From positions 298,860-362,859 of the forward strand of contig UCHV01000005.1 of assembly GCA_900472395.1 (NCBI GenBank): a stretch of DNA of 64,000 nucleotides, read 5' to 3'. Of this stretch, positions 52,662-60,758 are shown piece by piece. A program made the position numbers and the translations under genes. The notes under the pieces are model-generated. The model was not told the origin of the DNA. It did not search any database and saw nothing but the letters and a program-made list of their open reading frames with translations. How positions within the stretch are numbered: position 1 is the stretch's first letter; each line of letters opens with the position of its first letter. Origin of the DNA: Hyphomicrobiales bacterium (GTDB lineage Bacteria > Pseudomonadota > Alphaproteobacteria > Rhizobiales > Rhizobiaceae).

Positions 52662-54263
52662 TCAGTGGCCGCCACCACCACCTCCGCCACCCTGTGGAGC
52701 GGGCTTGGAAATTGCGGCAACGCCCAAAATCATCATGCCGAACAACACGGTGAGGATCATGAAGACATCGCTGAACGACATCACCACGGCCTGCTTGGTC
52801 GCCATCTGCACCATCTGCTTGATCGCACCTGTCGCACCGTCGAGACCGTAAGCATTGAGATTAGCAGCCATGTTATTCAGCTGGCTGACGGCGGCCTGAT
52901 TGCCCCAATCGAGGTTTTCGCGCAGCCGTTCGTAATGCACGTCCTGACGGTTGGACAAAAGCGTGCTGATGATTGCAAGCCCCACGGCGCCGCCGAGGTT
53001 ACGCGTCAGGTTGAACAGGCCGGACGCACCACGGATACGGGCGGGCGGCAGCGTGCCGAGCGCGATATTGTTGATCGGCACCATGCACATCATCAGGCCG
53101 AAACCGCGCAGGATCTGCGGGATGAACAGCTCATAGAAATCCCAGTCGGCGGTGATGCCGGTCATGATATAAGTGCCGGCAGCGAAGCTGATGAAGCCCA
53201 GCACCATCATCGCCCGCAGGTCCATGACCGTCGAAAGCTTGCCCGCAATCGGCGCGGTGAAGAACATCGCCAGACCCGAGACGAACATCGTCTCGCCGAT
53301 CATCAGGCTGTCGTAACCCCGGATACGCCCGAGATAGACCGGATAGATATAGGTCAGGCCATAAAGCCCGATGCCCATGACGAAGGAGAAGATCGAACCG
53401 AAGGCAAAGTTTCGGTTGGCAAACGCGGTCAGATCCACCACCGGGAATTCCGAGGTAAACGCCCGGTAGAAGAACACGACAGCACCGGCAACCGACGCAA
53501 TCGCGCCGATGACGATCATGTGGTCGTTGAACCAGTCGTTGGAATTGCCCTCTTCCAGCACATATTCCAGCGCGCCGAGAAAAATGCCCATCGCCGCCAG
53601 TCCGGTCCAGTCGAATTTCTTGAACAGCGACAGTTCCGGCTTGTCGAAATCGATGAAGTTCCAGGTGACGATCGAAACGATGATGCCGGGAATGATGTTG
53701 ACCAGAAACAACCAGTGCCACGAAAAGGCATGGGACAGATAACCGCCAACGGTCGGTCCGATGGTGGGGGCAAGCGTGGCGATCAGGCCGATGATCGGCG
53801 AGACGATGGCGCGTTTCGACGGCGGGAAGATGGTGAAGGCCGCCGCGAAAACCGACGGGATCATGCCGCCGCCGATAAAACCCTGAATGGCGCGGTAGAC
53901 GATCATCTGGTCGATATTCGTCGCGGTGGCGCAGAGCGCGCTGGCGACGGTAAAACCCGCCGCCGAAAAGGCAAACAGATACCGCGTTGACACGATACGC
54001 GCCAAGGTCCCCGAAAGCGGGATCATGATGACCTCCGCGATCAGGTAGGATGTCTGCACCCAGCCGATCTCGTCCGAACCGGCGGAGAGGCCGGCCTGGA
54101 TTTCCGACAAGGATGCCGAAACGATCTGGATATCGAGGATCGACATGAACATGCCGAGCACCATGGCGAAGAAAGCGATCAGCTTTCTTTTGTCCATGGG
54201 CGCATCCGCCGGCATGGCTGCCGCGGGCATCGATCCTGCAGTCGTCGTTGCGCTCCCAGCCAT
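52662..54263 (-). CDS. DHA2-family multidrug efflux MFS transporter (EmrB type)
   Basis: The 533-residue protein has 14 predicted membrane helices. It has the DHA2 motif LDIQIVSASLSEIQ in helix 1 and GTLARIVSTRYLF as motif A. IGPTVGGYLSHAFSWHWLFL (motif C, antiporter signature) follows, and GGGGGGGGH ends the protein. The ATG at 54263 has GGAGGTGG upstream. It pumps hydrophobic drugs out with protons, working with the membrane-fusion protein encoded 50 bases upstream. A divergent TetR with matching operators controls the pair. Confidence 0.94.
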   Translation of the reverse strand: MAGSATTTAGSMPAAAMPADAPMDKRKLIAFFAMVLGMFMSILDIQIVSASLSEIQAGLSAGSDEIGWVQTSYLIAEVIMIPLSGTLARIVSTRYLFAFSAAGFTVASALCATATNIDQMIVYRAIQGFIGGGMIPSVFAAAFTIFPPSKRAIVSPIIGLIATLAPTIGPTVGGYLSHAFSWHWLFLVNIIPGIIVSIVTWNFIDFDKPELSLFKKFDWTGLAAMGIFLGALEYVLEEGNSNDWFNDHMIVIGAIASVAGAVVFFYRAFTSEFPVVDLTAFANRNFAFGSIFSFVMGIGLYGLTYIYPVYLGRIRGYDSLMIGETMFVSGLAMFFTAPIAGKLSTVMDLRAMMVLGFISFAAGTYIMTGITADWDFYELFIPQILRGFGLMMCMVPINNIALGTLPPARIRGASGLFNLTRNLGGAVGLAIISTLLSNRQDVHYERLRENLDWGNQAAVSQLNNMAANLNAYGLDGATGAIKQMVQMATKQAVVMSFSDVFMILTVLFGMMILGVAAISKPAPQGGGGGGGGH

Positions 54264-54313
54264 AGGGACCACCTCCGCCCTCAACGGGCCGTTAGATCAG
54301 GGCCAGAACCGGA

Positions 54314-55519
54314 TTACTTCTGCGGTGCCGTGCGGGTATCGACATCGACAACGACGCTCAAACCGGCGCGCAGGCGACCGCTATCCAGCGCATCTTGCGG
54401 CAGGGCGATACGCACCGGCACGCGCTGGATGATCTTGGTAAAGTTGCCCGTGGCGTTTTCCGGCGGCAAAAGCGAGAAGACCGAACCCGAAGCCGGCGAG
54501 ATGGACTCGACCGTGCCGGTGATCGCATCGTCGCTATAGGCGTCGACGTGCACCTTTACCTTGGAACCCGGCTCCAGATGCTGGATCTGCGTTTCCTTGA
54601 AATTGGCGTCGATATAAAGCTGGCGCGTCGGCACCAGCGCCATCAGCCGCTGGCCGGACGAGACGAGATCGCCTTCCTGAACCGAACGGTTGCCGACAAC
54701 ACCGTCATAAGGTGCCTTCAGGATGGTGAAGGAAAGATCGCGGGCCGCCTTGTCACGCTGCAATTCCAGTGTGCGGATCTGGCCTTCGGCTTCGCGTTTC
54801 TGCGCATCAAGGATCTTGATATTGGCCTGCGCGCTGGCAATGGCTGCCTGGCCACCGACAAGGTTGGCCTTGGCCTGATCGAGCGCAATGTTGGCACTGT
54901 CGAGATCGGCGGTGGTGCCGGCCGATTTCGCCTGCAGCTCGGCCTGACGCTTCTGGGTGATTTCGGCACCACGCACCGCTGCCTGCAAGGCAACCTGCTG
55001 GGCTTCAGCCTGTTCGACACTGGCATTGCCGGCGGCAATCTGTGCATCGATGCGCGTCAGCGACAGTTTTTGCGTTTCAATCGCGGCATTGGCCTGATCG
55101 AGCGCGTTCTGGTAATCGCCATTATCGAGCGTCACCAAGGTATCGCCGGCCTTGACCTGCTGGTTGGCAACCACATTCACCTTGGAAACGAACGCCGTGA
55201 CCTTCGGCGTGATCGTGGCGATGTCGCCTTCGATATAGGCATCGTCGGTCGAAACCATGAAGCGGCCGGTCGTCCACCATTCATACCCATACCATGCGCC
55301 GCCGGCGAGAAGCGCCAGCACGACGATCGGCAGAATGACGCCACGCTTCTTTTTCTTCGGCTCGGATTTCTGCTCGACAGCAGCAGCAGCCGCGGTCGGG
55401 GCAGTCGGCGCATGGGCCGGGGCTTCCGTGCGGGCTTCGGCCTTGTCGTCTTCGACAGCTTCGAGCTTTACGGCGCGCTTGGCACCGGAATTTTGAGATG
55501 CGTTCATGGTATCGACCAT
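54314..55519 (-). CDS. HlyD-family periplasmic adaptor (EmrA type)
   Basis: The 401-residue protein has a cytoplasmic N-terminus, one membrane helix (about residues 64-82; RGVILPIVVLALLAGGAWYG), a split biotinyl-lipoyl domain (ATITPKVTAFVSKVNVVANQ and ILKAPYDGVVGNRSVQEGD), and a long coiled-coil between them with many Ala/Gln heptads. The barrel domain ends with VPVRIALPQDALDSGRLRAG. It bridges the EmrB-like pump to the outer membrane channel. ATG 55519 is used; ATG 55507 is possible. Two palindromes overlap its promoter region. Confidence 0.93.
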   Translation of the reverse strand: MVDTMNASQNSGAKRAVKLEAVEDDKAEARTEAPAHAPTAPTAAAAAVEQKSEPKKKKRGVILPIVVLALLAGGAWYGYEWWTTGRFMVSTDDAYIEGDIATITPKVTAFVSKVNVVANQQVKAGDTLVTLDNGDYQNALDQANAAIETQKLSLTRIDAQIAAGNASVEQAEAQQVALQAAVRGAEITQKRQAELQAKSAGTTADLDSANIALDQAKANLVGGQAAIASAQANIKILDAQKREAEGQIRTLELQRDKAARDLSFTILKAPYDGVVGNRSVQEGDLVSSGQRLMALVPTRQLYIDANFKETQIQHLEPGSKVKVHVDAYSDDAITGTVESISPASGSVFSLLPPENATGNFTKIIQRVPVRIALPQDALDSGRLRAGLSVVVDVDTRTAPQK

Positions 55520-55548
55520 CTACATAGGGAGAGCGGGGCAACCAATCG

Positions 55549-55560
55549 AACCGATCGGTT
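55549..55560. promoter_or_regulatory. TetR operator 1
   Basis: AACCGATCGGTT is a perfect 12-bp palindrome, 30 bases before the emrA-like start and 85 bases before the tetR start. It has the same core as operator 2. Confidence 0.7.
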
Positions 55561-55607
55561 TAATCGGGCTTGACTTAGAACTTTGCAAAACACATATCAA
55601 GAGCAAA

Positions 55608-55625
55608 TCGAACCAATCGGTTCGA
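55608..55625. promoter_or_regulatory. TetR operator 2
   Basis: TCGAACCAATCGGTTCGA is an 18-bp near-perfect palindrome 20 bases upstream of the tetR start (55645). It covers the likely start of that transcript. Confidence 0.7.
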
Positions 55626-55644
55626 AATGGTGAAAAAAGGCAAG

Positions 55645-56328
55645 ATGAACACGTCGAAGACATTACCGGCTACCGAGAATTCTGCGCCCGCAGGCCGCTT
55701 TGCCGCCGGCGCGGATCCCGTGAAGCGCGAGCAGATCGTTGACGGCGCTAAACGCGTTTTCATGCAGAAAGGTTTCGATGCCGCCAGCATGAACGACATC
55801 ACGCGGGAGGCCGGCGTGTCGAAGGGGACGATCTACGTTTATTTCGACAACAAGGAGGATCTGTTCATCGCGATGGTGGAACGCGAGCGCGCCGCTTTCC
55901 TGGCAGCGCTGCGTACCGTGTTGAAAGACAACGAGAATGTCGAAGCCGGCCTGCGCGAATTCGGCATCAAGTTTCTCGAACACCTGACCGACGACAAGAT
56001 CATCAATGCCATGCGCACCGTTCTCGGCGTGCGTGAGCGCATGCCGGATCTGTGCGCCCGCTTCTTCCGTGGCCCGCAAAACCTGCGCACCGTGCTGCAG
56101 GACTTTTTGACCCTGCATGTCGAGGCGGGCTCGCTTGAAGTCGACGACATAGACCTGGCCTCAGGGCAGTTCCTCGATCTCGCCAGCGGCAGCTTTTTCA
56201 AGTTCCGGCTGTTCGGCACCATGCCGGAGGCGCCGCCGCGCGAAGAGATAGAGCGCGTCATCCGCGGCGCCATCCGCGTGTTCATGGCGGCCTACGGGAA
56301 TAAAAAAACCAACTCTCCTGCGGAATAA
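55645..56328 (+). CDS. TetR-family repressor of the efflux operon
   Basis: The 227-residue protein carries a TetR HTH (KREQIVDGAKRVFMQKGFDA then MNDITREAGVSKGTIYVYFD, about residues 28-75) and a helical ligand domain. The frame opens at 55627, but that ATG touches operator 2 and lacks a ribosome site. ATG 55645 has AAGG five bases upstream. It is divergent from emrAB, and two matching palindromes lie in the 125-base gap, so it most likely represses both directions until a drug binds. Residues about 90-220 are typical of the TetR_C class with NGYY-like AYGNKKTN at the end. Confidence 0.93.
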   Translation: MNTSKTLPATENSAPAGRFAAGADPVKREQIVDGAKRVFMQKGFDAASMNDITREAGVSKGTIYVYFDNKEDLFIAMVERERAAFLAALRTVLKDNENVEAGLREFGIKFLEHLTDDKIINAMRTVLGVRERMPDLCARFFRGPQNLRTVLQDFLTLHVEAGSLEVDDIDLASGQFLDLASGSFFKFRLFGTMPEAPPREEIERVIRGAIRVFMAAYGNKKTNSPAE

Positions 56329-56338
56329 CATTCATGCG

Positions 56339-56370
56339 GCGCACGTATACCCCAGACGTGCGCTTGTTTC
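56339..56370 (+). terminator. intrinsic terminator of tetR
   Basis: GCGCACGT (56339-56346) and ACGTGCGC (56356-56363) form an 8-bp stem followed by TTGTTTCT, 10 bases after the tetR stop. Confidence 0.7.
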
Positions 56371-56433
56371 TCTGAAACCGGCGACAATATACCTTGCCCA
56401 ATACCTCGCGATGTTTCAGGAGAAAACCGCCCC

Positions 56434-57201
56434 ATGCAAGACATCATGCTGCTTATCCAGGACCCAACCGCCTGGGTTGCGCTCGTCACCCTTGTCGTCA
56501 TGGAGGTGGTGCTTGGCATCGACAACCTCATCTTCATCTCGATCCTGACCAACAAGCTGCCGCCGGAACACCGTGACAAGGCCCGCAAGATCGGTATCGG
56601 CCTTGCGCTCATCATGCGCCTCGGCCTGCTCGGCACCGTTGCCTGGATCGTCCAGCTCACCAACCCGGTCTTCGAAGTGTTTGGCCATCCCTTCTCGTGG
56701 AAGGACATGATCCTCATCGCCGGCGGCCTGTTCCTGCTCTACAAGGCAACCAAGGAAATCCACCACAGCGTCGATCCGATCGACCATAAGGATGACATGG
56801 TCGGTGCCGGCGAAAAGGTCGTGCAGATCACCTTTGCTGCCGCCATCACCCAGATCCTCATCCTCGACCTGGTGTTTTCGATCGACAGCATCATCACTGC
56901 CGTCGGCATGACCCCGCATCTGCCGATCATGATCATCGCCGTCATCGCGGCCGTTACCGTCATGCTTCTGGCCGCCAACCCGCTCGCCAACTTCATCGAA
57001 AAGAACCCGACCATCGTCATGCTGGCTCTGGGCTTCCTGCTGATGATTGGCGCAACCCTGATCGCCGAAGGTTTTGGCGTGCACGTGCCGAAGGGCTACA
57101 TCTACGCCGCCATGGCATTTTCAGCTCTGGTCGAGATCCTCAACATGGTCTCACGCAACGCCAAGAAGAAGAAAAAGAGCGGCGACCAGACGCTGCATTG
57201 A
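56434..57201 (+). CDS. TerC-family integral membrane protein
   Basis: The 255-residue protein has seven to eight membrane helices. Conserved acidic motifs of TerC are [15 protein letters not shown] near residues 25-39 and [15 protein letters not shown] near 145-159, whose Asp residues are proposed to move a metal ion. It is the YoaE/YgdQ-like short form without CBS domains. TerC proteins are linked to tellurite tolerance, Mn export and secreted-protein metalation. The gene stands alone, with AGGAG before its ATG and a terminator after it, so no tellurite operon is present. Confidence 0.93.
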   Translation: MQDIMLLIQDPTAWVALVTLVVMEVVLGIDNLIFISILTNKLPPEHRDKARKIGIGLALIMRLGLLGTVAWIVQLTNPVFEVFGHPFSWKDMILIAGGLFLLYKATKEIHHSVDPIDHKDDMVGAGEKVVQITFAAAITQILILDLVFSIDSIITAVGMTPHLPIMIIAVIAAVTVMLLAANPLANFIEKNPTIVMLALGFLLMIGATLIAEGFGVHVPKGYIYAAMAFSALVEILNMVSRNAKKKKKSGDQTLH

Positions 57202-57228
57202 TAAAAAGCTGCGGCAAGTTCAGATGCG

Positions 57229-57255
57229 AAGGGCGCCCATGTGGCGCCCTTTTTA
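57229..57255 (+). terminator. intrinsic terminator of terC-like gene
   Basis: AAGGGCGCC (57229-57237) and GGCGCCCTT (57243-57251) form a 9-bp stem with a T-run at 57250-57254. Confidence 0.88.
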
Positions 57256-57263
57256 TCGCGATC

Positions 57264-57293
57264 TTGCCAAGATCATACAAAATTTTGTATACT
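57264..57293 (+). promoter_or_regulatory. promoter and palindromic operator of the toxin-antitoxin operon
   Basis: TTGCCA (57264-57269), 18 bases, TATACT (57288-57293) form a promoter. A 16-bp perfect palindrome ATACAAAATTTTGTAT (57275-57290) covers the spacer and part of the -10. Transcription should start at about the A of the toxin ATG (57301). Confidence 0.75.
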
Positions 57294-57300
57294 CCCATTC

Positions 57301-57630
57301 ATGAAAGCCTTGCGGTTTCTTGGAAGCGCCCTCAGTGATTTACGTGCGTTTCCGGAAACCCCGAGACGCGACGTCGGTTATCAGCTGGACAAGGTTCAGC
57401 ACGGCCATGATCCATCCGACTGGGAACCCATGCCCACCGTCGGAAAAGGCGCTTATGAAATCCGCGTGCGGGACGAAACCGGCGCGTTCCGGGTGATCTA
57501 CGTCGCCAAATTCGCGGACGCCATTTACGTGCTCCACTGCTTTCAGAAAAAGACGCAGAAAACCGACAAGACAGACATCAACATTGCAGCGAAACGTTAT
57601 GGCGAGCTGTTGAGGGAACGAGATCGATGA
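57301..57630 (+). CDS. higB: RelE/HigB-type (Gp49-like) toxin
   Basis: The 109-residue protein has the phage-derived Gp49-like/HigB fold: LGSALSDLRAFPETPRRDVG with the N-terminal helices, then GKGAYEIRVRDETGAFRVIY (core strands with basic residues) and VLHCFQKKTQKTDKTDI, the typical F-x-K-K-T-x-K-T segment of mRNA interferases. It would cleave mRNA at the ribosome. ATG 57301 lies seven bases after the predicted -10, so the mRNA is probably leaderless. The gene precedes and overlaps by four bases its antitoxin, the reversed HigBA order. Confidence 0.9.
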   Translation: MKALRFLGSALSDLRAFPETPRRDVGYQLDKVQHGHDPSDWEPMPTVGKGAYEIRVRDETGAFRVIYVAKFADAIYVLHCFQKKTQKTDKTDINIAAKRYGELLRERDR

Positions 57631-57908
57631 GCACGGAAACTTTCTCAAGCATCTGGGATGCCATCGAACAGGATCCCGCCGAGGCCGAGAACATGAAGCT
57701 CCGCTCCATCCTCATGATGTCGCTTGAGCAGCATATCCGTTCGAAGGAATGGACGCAGAGCGAGGCTGCACGACTGCTCAACGTGACGCAGCCGCGCATT
57801 TCCGATCTCTTGAACGGCAAGATCAATCTGTTTTCGCTCGACACGCTGGTCAATATGCTCGTAGCGGCCGGACTGCGTGTCGAAATGCGGGTGAGCAAAG
57901 CTGCGTGA
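57627..57908 (+). CDS. higA: HigA-type XRE antitoxin
   Basis: The 93-residue protein has a helix-turn-helix of the XRE type (WTQSEAARLLNVTQPRISDL, about residues 42-61) followed by NGKINLFSLDTLVNMLVAAG, the standard HTH_37 pattern of HigA-type partners. It should bind the toxin and the palindrome at the shared promoter. It overlaps the toxin gene by ATGA. The module appears intact. Confidence 0.92.
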   Translation: MSTETFSSIWDAIEQDPAEAENMKLRSILMMSLEQHIRSKEWTQSEAARLLNVTQPRISDLLNGKINLFSLDTLVNMLVAAGLRVEMRVSKAA

Positions 57909-57934
57909 AAGCAGAGAAGGCAATTGCAAAAGCC

Positions 57935-58075
57935 TTACTTGGTAGGCTTCGACGTCTCGCCATTTCTGCGCACACCATCCTCGATACGTCTGAACTCGGC
58001 ATCCGCCTTTTCGTATTCCGCGCGAAAGTCAGGGTTGGCCATCAGCCTCGCCTTAAGTTCGGCCAAATGGGTCAT
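57935..58075 (-). CDS. 46-residue antitoxin-like small protein
   Basis: This short gene starts with GGGAGGAAAGC before ATG 58075 and encodes MTHLAELKARLMANPDFRAE followed by YEKADAEFRRIEDG and a polar tail. The sequence resembles the N-terminal helix segment of XRE/HigA-type antitoxins (L-K-x-x-L-M-x-x-P-x-x-R-x-x-Y) but lacks the helix-turn-helix that should follow. It could be a remnant of a second toxin-antitoxin pair or a self-standing toxin-binding peptide. The excellent ribosome site and consistent composition argue that it is translated. It reads toward the antitoxin gene and away from the peroxidase gene, whose stop lies 23 bases upstream of its start codon. Confidence 0.6.
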   Translation of the reverse strand: MTHLAELKARLMANPDFRAEYEKADAEFRRIEDGVRRNGETSKPTK

Positions 58076-58098
58076 GCTTTCCTCCCAAAGCTACAACC

Positions 58099-58644
58099 TT
58101 ACCCCTTCGCCAGTTCCCGTTCCAGCGCCGAAACCAGCCGGGCATCCTGTGGCTCCACGTCCGGTGCAAAGCGCGCAACAACCCGGCCATCGCGACCGAT
58201 CAGGAACTTCTCGAAATTCCAGACGATGTCGCCGCCATCCTTCAATTCCAGTCCCAGCGAGCGCAGGCGTTCCTTCATCGGGCCATCGCCGGTGGTCGGC
58301 AGGTCGATCGCCGTCAGCGCCTTGTAAAGCGGATGCTGGTCCCTGCCTTTCACCGAAATCTTGGAAAAGATCGGGAATTTCACGTCATAGGTGAGCTGGC
58401 AGAACTCAACGATTTCCGCATCGGTGCCCGGTTCCTGCTCCTTGAAGTTGTTGGCCGGGAAAGCCGCGATTTCGAAACCTTCGCCACGCTTGTCTTCGTA
58501 GAGCTTTTCCAGCCCCTCATACTGCTTGGTCAGCCCGCATTTGGAGGCGACATTGACCACCAGCATGACCTTGCCCTTGTATTCGGAAAGCGAGGTTTCG
58601 CGCCCGTCGGCCAGCGTGACGGGGATGGACATGATATCGGCCAT
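58099..58644 (-). CDS. glutathione peroxidase family protein (BtuE-like)
   Basis: The 181-residue protein has VNVASKCGLTKQYEGLEKLY (peroxidatic Cys), FPANNFKEQEPGTDAEIVEF and WNFEKFLIGRDGRVV, so the fold and the Cys, Trp and Asn positions agree with the family. In GPx proteins the second motif reads FPCNQF and its Gln supports catalysis; here that Gln is Asn. Such variants are common in bacteria, and the enzyme may use thioredoxin rather than glutathione. The ATG at 58644 has AGGAG upstream. The longer open frame is not conserved in type. Confidence 0.92.
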   Translation of the reverse strand: MADIMSIPVTLADGRETSLSEYKGKVMLVVNVASKCGLTKQYEGLEKLYEDKRGEGFEIAAFPANNFKEQEPGTDAEIVEFCQLTYDVKFPIFSKISVKGRDQHPLYKALTAIDLPTTGDGPMKERLRSLGLELKDGGDIVWNFEKFLIGRDGRVVARFAPDVEPQDARLVSALERELAKG

Positions 58645-58835
58645 GGAAAACTCCTGATGCGGCAATGCGAATGCGCGCACTCTATTCCTCGCGTCTTCAT
58701 TGTCCAGTCTCCGGAGCGGCAACGGTGGCGGCGCTCGTGAAATCGAAAAGCTCGACAACGGTCGTTTGAAACATTTTCTCCACTCAGGCATTATCACGCC
58801 ACTTCCAGCATCTGCCTCTTGATCCCCGGAGCCGC

Positions 58836-60608
58836 ATGACCACCCAGCAGATCCTCGCCTTCTCGGTCATCGCCGCCATGATGGCGGTTTTCATCTGGGA
58901 TCGCTTTCGTTACGACGTCGTGGCCTGCTGCGCGCTGGTGCTTGCGGTGACACTCGGTGTCGTACCGTTCGACAAGGCCTTTTCCGGGTTCTCCGACGAT
59001 ATCGTCATCATCGTTGGTTCGGCGCTGATCGTCTCGGCCGGCGTTGCCCGATCCGGCATCGTCGATACGGCAATCAAGAAATTCTTTCCCAATCTCAATT
59101 CGCTGCACACCCAGCTGGCGCTGCTGATGATCGTGGTGGCTGTGCTCTCGGCCTTCATCAAGAATATCGGCGCGCTTGCGATCATGATGCCGGTCGCATT
59201 CCAGTTCGCCAAGAAATCCGGCGTCTCGCCCTCGAAATACCTGATGCCGATGGCGTTTTCCGCCCTGCTCGGCGGGCTGATGACGCAGATCGGCACCTCG
59301 CCCAATATCGTCGTTTCGCGCATCCGCGAGGAGCTGACCGGCACCTCCTTCACCATGTTCGATTTCACGCCGATGGGTGTCATCCTTTGCGTCGTCGGCA
59401 TCGTGTTTCTGCTGTTTTTCCACTGGCTGGTGCCGAGCCGCACCAAACAGACCAACTCACTCGAAGAAGCCGTCGAAATCAGCAATTACACGTCCGAAGT
59501 CACGGTCACCCAGCAATCGACCGTGCTGGAAAAGGCGCTCGGCGAATTGTTGAAACTCGGCGATGGCGAGGTAATCGCCAATGCCGTGTTGCGCGGCCCA
59601 TCACGTATGGCACCGTTCCCCGATCTGAAACTGCGCGAAAACGATATCGTGCTCCTGGAAGGCCCATCGAAGGCGCTGGACCGGATCGTCTCCGGCGCCA
59701 AGCTGCAGCTTTCCGGCAAGCCGCTGATGGAAAACGGCAAGGACCAGGCGGATGTGATTTCCATCGAGGCGATCATCAGCCAGGAATCGTCTCTCAAGGG
59801 GCTTTCCGCCAAGGAACTGGCGCTGTCCTACACACGCGGCGTCAACCTTCTCGCCATCAGCCGCCACGGCGAACGGCTGAAGGAAAGGCTGGCGAACCTG
59901 ACGCTGATGGCCGGCGATGTGATCGTGCTGCAGGGGTCCCGCAAGAACATGCCGGGCGTGATGCAGGATTTTTCGCTGTTTCCCCTGGCGCAGCGCGAAG
60001 TGCTGCTCGGCACCCGCCGCCGCGCCGTCATTCCGCTGATCATTCTGGCGCTCGCCATGGGCGCCACCGCCGTCGGGCTCGCACCGGTTCCGGTCGCCTT
60101 TTTCGCAGCAGCGCTCGGCATGGTCGTCTTTCGCGCCATTCCGCTCACCGATTTCTACAAGTCGGTCGATGGGCCGATCCTCGTCATGCTGGCGGCGCTG
60201 ATCCCGGTCTCCGACAGTCTGCGCACGACCGGCGGCAGCGAGCTCATCGCCAACTGGCTGGGTCAGGCAGCGGCAACGTTACCCGCATGGGGCGCGCTTG
60301 GCCTCATCCTCGTCACCGCCATGGCGGTCACGCCCTTCCTCAACAATGCCGCGACCGTGCTGGTCATGGGGCCGATTGCCGCCAGTTTCGCCACCAATCT
60401 CGGCTTCAAGCCGGAAGCATTTCTGATGGCGGTGGCTATCGGCGCCGGCTGCGATTTCCTCACCCCGGTCGGCCACCAGTGCAACACGCTGGTGTTTGGT
60501 CCGGGTGGCTACAAATTCTCCGATTATCCGCGGCTCGGCCTGCCATTATCCTTCCTGATCATCCTCGTTAGCATCCCGGCGCTGCTCTATGTCTGGCCTG
60601 TCAGCTGA
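58836..60608 (+). CDS. SLC13/DASS-type membrane transporter with two TrkA-C domains
   Basis: The 590-residue protein has membrane helices at about 1-185 and 390-590 in the ArsB/NhaD-SLC13 fold, with MTQIGTSPNIVVSRIREELTG and the mirror motif NNAATVLVMGPIAASFATNL. Between them two TrkA-C (RCK-C) cytoplasmic domains occupy about 205-285 and 300-375 (GEVIANAVLRGPSRM; ARGVNLLAISRHG-like), which bind nucleotides or ligands and regulate the carrier. Substrates of such carriers include dicarboxylates, sulfate and arsenite-like anions. The actual one is unknown. It is followed by gltX after 150 bases and shows no partner gene. Confidence 0.9.
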   Translation: MTTQQILAFSVIAAMMAVFIWDRFRYDVVACCALVLAVTLGVVPFDKAFSGFSDDIVIIVGSALIVSAGVARSGIVDTAIKKFFPNLNSLHTQLALLMIVVAVLSAFIKNIGALAIMMPVAFQFAKKSGVSPSKYLMPMAFSALLGGLMTQIGTSPNIVVSRIREELTGTSFTMFDFTPMGVILCVVGIVFLLFFHWLVPSRTKQTNSLEEAVEISNYTSEVTVTQQSTVLEKALGELLKLGDGEVIANAVLRGPSRMAPFPDLKLRENDIVLLEGPSKALDRIVSGAKLQLSGKPLMENGKDQADVISIEAIISQESSLKGLSAKELALSYTRGVNLLAISRHGERLKERLANLTLMAGDVIVLQGSRKNMPGVMQDFSLFPLAQREVLLGTRRRAVIPLIILALAMGATAVGLAPVPVAFFAAALGMVVFRAIPLTDFYKSVDGPILVMLAALIPVSDSLRTTGGSELIANWLGQAAATLPAWGALGLILVTAMAVTPFLNNAATVLVMGPIAASFATNLGFKPEAFLMAVAIGAGCDFLTPVGHQCNTLVFGPGGYKFSDYPRLGLPLSFLIILVSIPALLYVWPVS

Positions 60609-60758
60609 TGCCGGTAAGACACTGCTAGGGCCGTTGCCCCTAAAAATCTTGACGCTGTCCCCTGAATATGGCCTAAGCCTGCACCAATCCCTATTCCCGG
60701 AACAGGCTTGGCGCCGCCCGATCTCTGCGGGCAGCGCGCCTTGAAAAAGAGCAGCACA

